64,000 nt of DNA from Pseudomonas putida (GTDB taxonomy: Bacteria; Pseudomonadota; Gammaproteobacteria; Pseudomonadales; Pseudomonadaceae), in NCBI RefSeq assembly GCF_026625125.1, contig NZ_CP113097.1, positions 2,604,001-2,668,000 of the forward strand, read 5' to 3'. Made by a program: the position numbers and the translations under genes. This document shows, one piece after another, positions 63,038-64,000 of this stretch (position 1 is the first letter of the stretch; every line of letters starts with the position of its first letter). A model generated the notes under the pieces. It was not told the DNA's origin and did no database searches. It saw only the letters and a program-made list of their open reading frames with translations.

Positions 63038-63812
63038 TCATGCCTCTACCCGTTATTGCATCGTGCTCGGCGCCGAAGGCGTCGGTGTGGGCCGCTGGCA
63101 CGGCAACCAGCACCAGTGGCTGGGCAGCCGCGCCTTCACCAGTGACGCCGGCGAACCGGCCTGGGCAGCGGCCTTGCCGGCCCTGGCTGCGCTGCTGGGC
63201 GAGCATGCCGTGCGCGCAGGCCAATGCCAGGTGCTGCTGTCGGCGCGTTACAGCCGCTTCTGCCTGGTGCCATGGAGCGCTGCCATCAGCCATCCACGCG
63301 AGCTGCAGGCCTACGCCCAAGCCTGCTTCGAGAACCTCTATGCCCAGCCGCTCGACGGCTGGCGCATCGTCCTCTCGCCAGAGCCAGCCGGTGCCGCGCG
63401 TATCGCCACGGCGTTGCCCGAGGCATTGCTGCAGGGCCTGCAGGCACTGGCCCAGGACAACCGCTTACGCCTGCGCTCGGTGCAGCCGTACCTGATGGCT
63501 GCCTACAACCGCTGCTCAGCGCACTTGCAGGCAGGGGATTTCCTGTTTGTCCTTGCCGAGCCACGGCGCAGCGTGCTGCTGCTGGCCGCCGGAGGTGCCT
63601 GGCAGCAGGTGCTGACCCAGGGCTGCGCCGACAGCGACCAAGCCCTGCAGGCGCTGATCGAGCGGACGTGCGAGCTGTATGGCGAGCACATGCCGCAGGT
63701 CTACCTGCATGCCCCTGGGCGGGGCGACGTGCCGCAACTGGCGGCGGTGCAGCTGTGCCAGCCGGCCAGCGAAACCGACCCGCTGTGCGCCATGTGGCGG
63801 GCGGTGGCCTGA
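63018..63812 (+). CDS. Probable secretion assembly-platform protein (PilM/GspL-cytoplasmic-like position)
   Basis: 264 aa from GTG at 63018, with GAGGAG seven bases upstream, inside the end of gspE. No signal peptide or membrane helix. Sequence similarity to a named family is weak by eye: a strand-rich alpha/beta chain (YCIVLGAEGVGVGRW, QCQVLLSARYSRFCLVPW, VLLLAAGGAWQQVLTQG) compatible with an actin-like or GspL-cytoplasmic fold. The position between the ATPase gene and a one-helix protein is that of pilM-pilN or the split equivalent of gspL. The function is inferred from position only. Confidence 0.55.
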   Translation: MSHSLRDHASTRYCIVLGAEGVGVGRWHGNQHQWLGSRAFTSDAGEPAWAAALPALAALLGEHAVRAGQCQVLLSARYSRFCLVPWSAAISHPRELQAYAQACFENLYAQPLDGWRIVLSPEPAGAARIATALPEALLQGLQALAQDNRLRLRSVQPYLMAAYNRCSAHLQAGDFLFVLAEPRRSVLLLAAGGAWQQVLTQGCADSDQALQALIERTCELYGEHMPQVYLHAPGRGDVPQLAAVQLCQPASETDPLCAMWRAVA

Positions 63813-63813
63813 C

Positions 63814-64000
63814 ATGCGCCGCCTCGACCTGGAATTCCAGCCCCGGCGCAGCAGCCCGCTGGCCTGGTCACTGCTGGCCTTGGGCGGCGCCGTGGTGGCC
63901 GTGCTGGTGCTGCTGCAACAGCACCTGCAAGCCGAGCAGGTCCACCTTGAGGCCCGGCTGCACAGCCTGGAGCTGCAACTGGGGCGCCGCTCGGCCACGG
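63814..64000 (+). CDS. PilN/GspL C-terminal-like membrane protein (3' end outside window)
   Basis: First 62 codons only. A short basic cytoplasmic N-terminus (MRRLDLEFQPRRSSP), one membrane helix at about 16-36 (AWSLLALGGAVVAVLVLL), then the start of a periplasmic coiled coil (HLEARLHSLELQLGRR). This is the pattern of PilN and of the C-terminal half of GspL, which links the cytoplasmic ATPase complex to the inner-membrane platform. ATG at 63814 one base after the preceding stop. The gene runs off the window. Confidence 0.6.
   Translation, partial: MRRLDLEFQPRRSSPLAWSLLALGGAVVAVLVLLQQHLQAEQVHLEARLHSLELQLGRRSAT

Overview
The window reads as a chromosomal segment of a fluorescent pseudomonad of the Pseudomonas putida group. 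It is GC-rich with dense genes. It carries the REP palindrome with core GCCGGCAAGCCGGC typical of that group, a lexA2-imuA-imuB-dnaE2 mutasome cassette with its non-canonical LexA2 box, a mexEF-oprN efflux operon, and a giant MnxG-type multicopper oxidase as described in Mn(II)-oxidising P. putida strains. There are no rRNA or tRNA genes, insertion sequences, phage genes or CRISPR arrays.

Layout: 1-0.6 kb, 3' end of cysS followed by REP/tandem repeats. 0.8-2.8 kb, a two-component system (minus). 3-5 kb, ilvE and two small genes (minus). 5.2-10.9 kb, a full urease operon ureD-A-B-C-E-J-F-G with a good sigma-54-type promoter. 10.8-14.1 kb, a diguanylate cyclase, a DUF899 protein and a HAD hydrolase (minus). 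14.1-19.9 kb, the damage-inducible mutagenesis cassette. 19.9-24.8 kb, an aldo/keto reductase and LysR regulator divergent from a 3-oxoacid CoA-transferase plus AtoE-type transporter. 25-27.5 kb, a TerC/CBS membrane protein with a translationally coupled leader ORF, and a RarD-like permease. 27.5-31.3 kb, hpd flanked by two CSS-motif membrane proteins, only one with an EAL domain. 31.4-37.2 kb, a DJ-1/PfpI protein, two convergent paralogous hybrid histidine kinases and a HEAT/TPR protein. 37.3-43.2 kb, mexE-mexF-oprN (minus). 43.4-48.7 kb, an MFS transporter, a REPIN, GNAT, LysE, alpha/beta hydrolase, pirin and two small Pseudomonas proteins.

49-64 kb is the most unusual part: mnxG (1959 aa), a beta-propeller protein, two SCO-type copper/thiol proteins, a cytochrome c fused to an ABC-type periplasmic binding domain, a SurA-N-like chaperone without a PPIase domain, an output-less receiver protein, then a type II secretion ATPase (gspE) and the start of its assembly-platform genes. 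Both the mnxG unit and the receiver-gspE unit have a -24/-12 (GG-N10-GC) promoter, and both have a nearly identical palindrome, CCCC(T/G)GATGTGGGG, 80-95 bp upstream. I infer one sigma-54 regulon that makes, copper-loads and exports the Mn oxidase. This fits published work in P. putida GB-1, where the sigma-54-type regulator MnxR is needed for Mn oxidation and type II secretion exports the oxidising activity. The regulator itself is not in the window.
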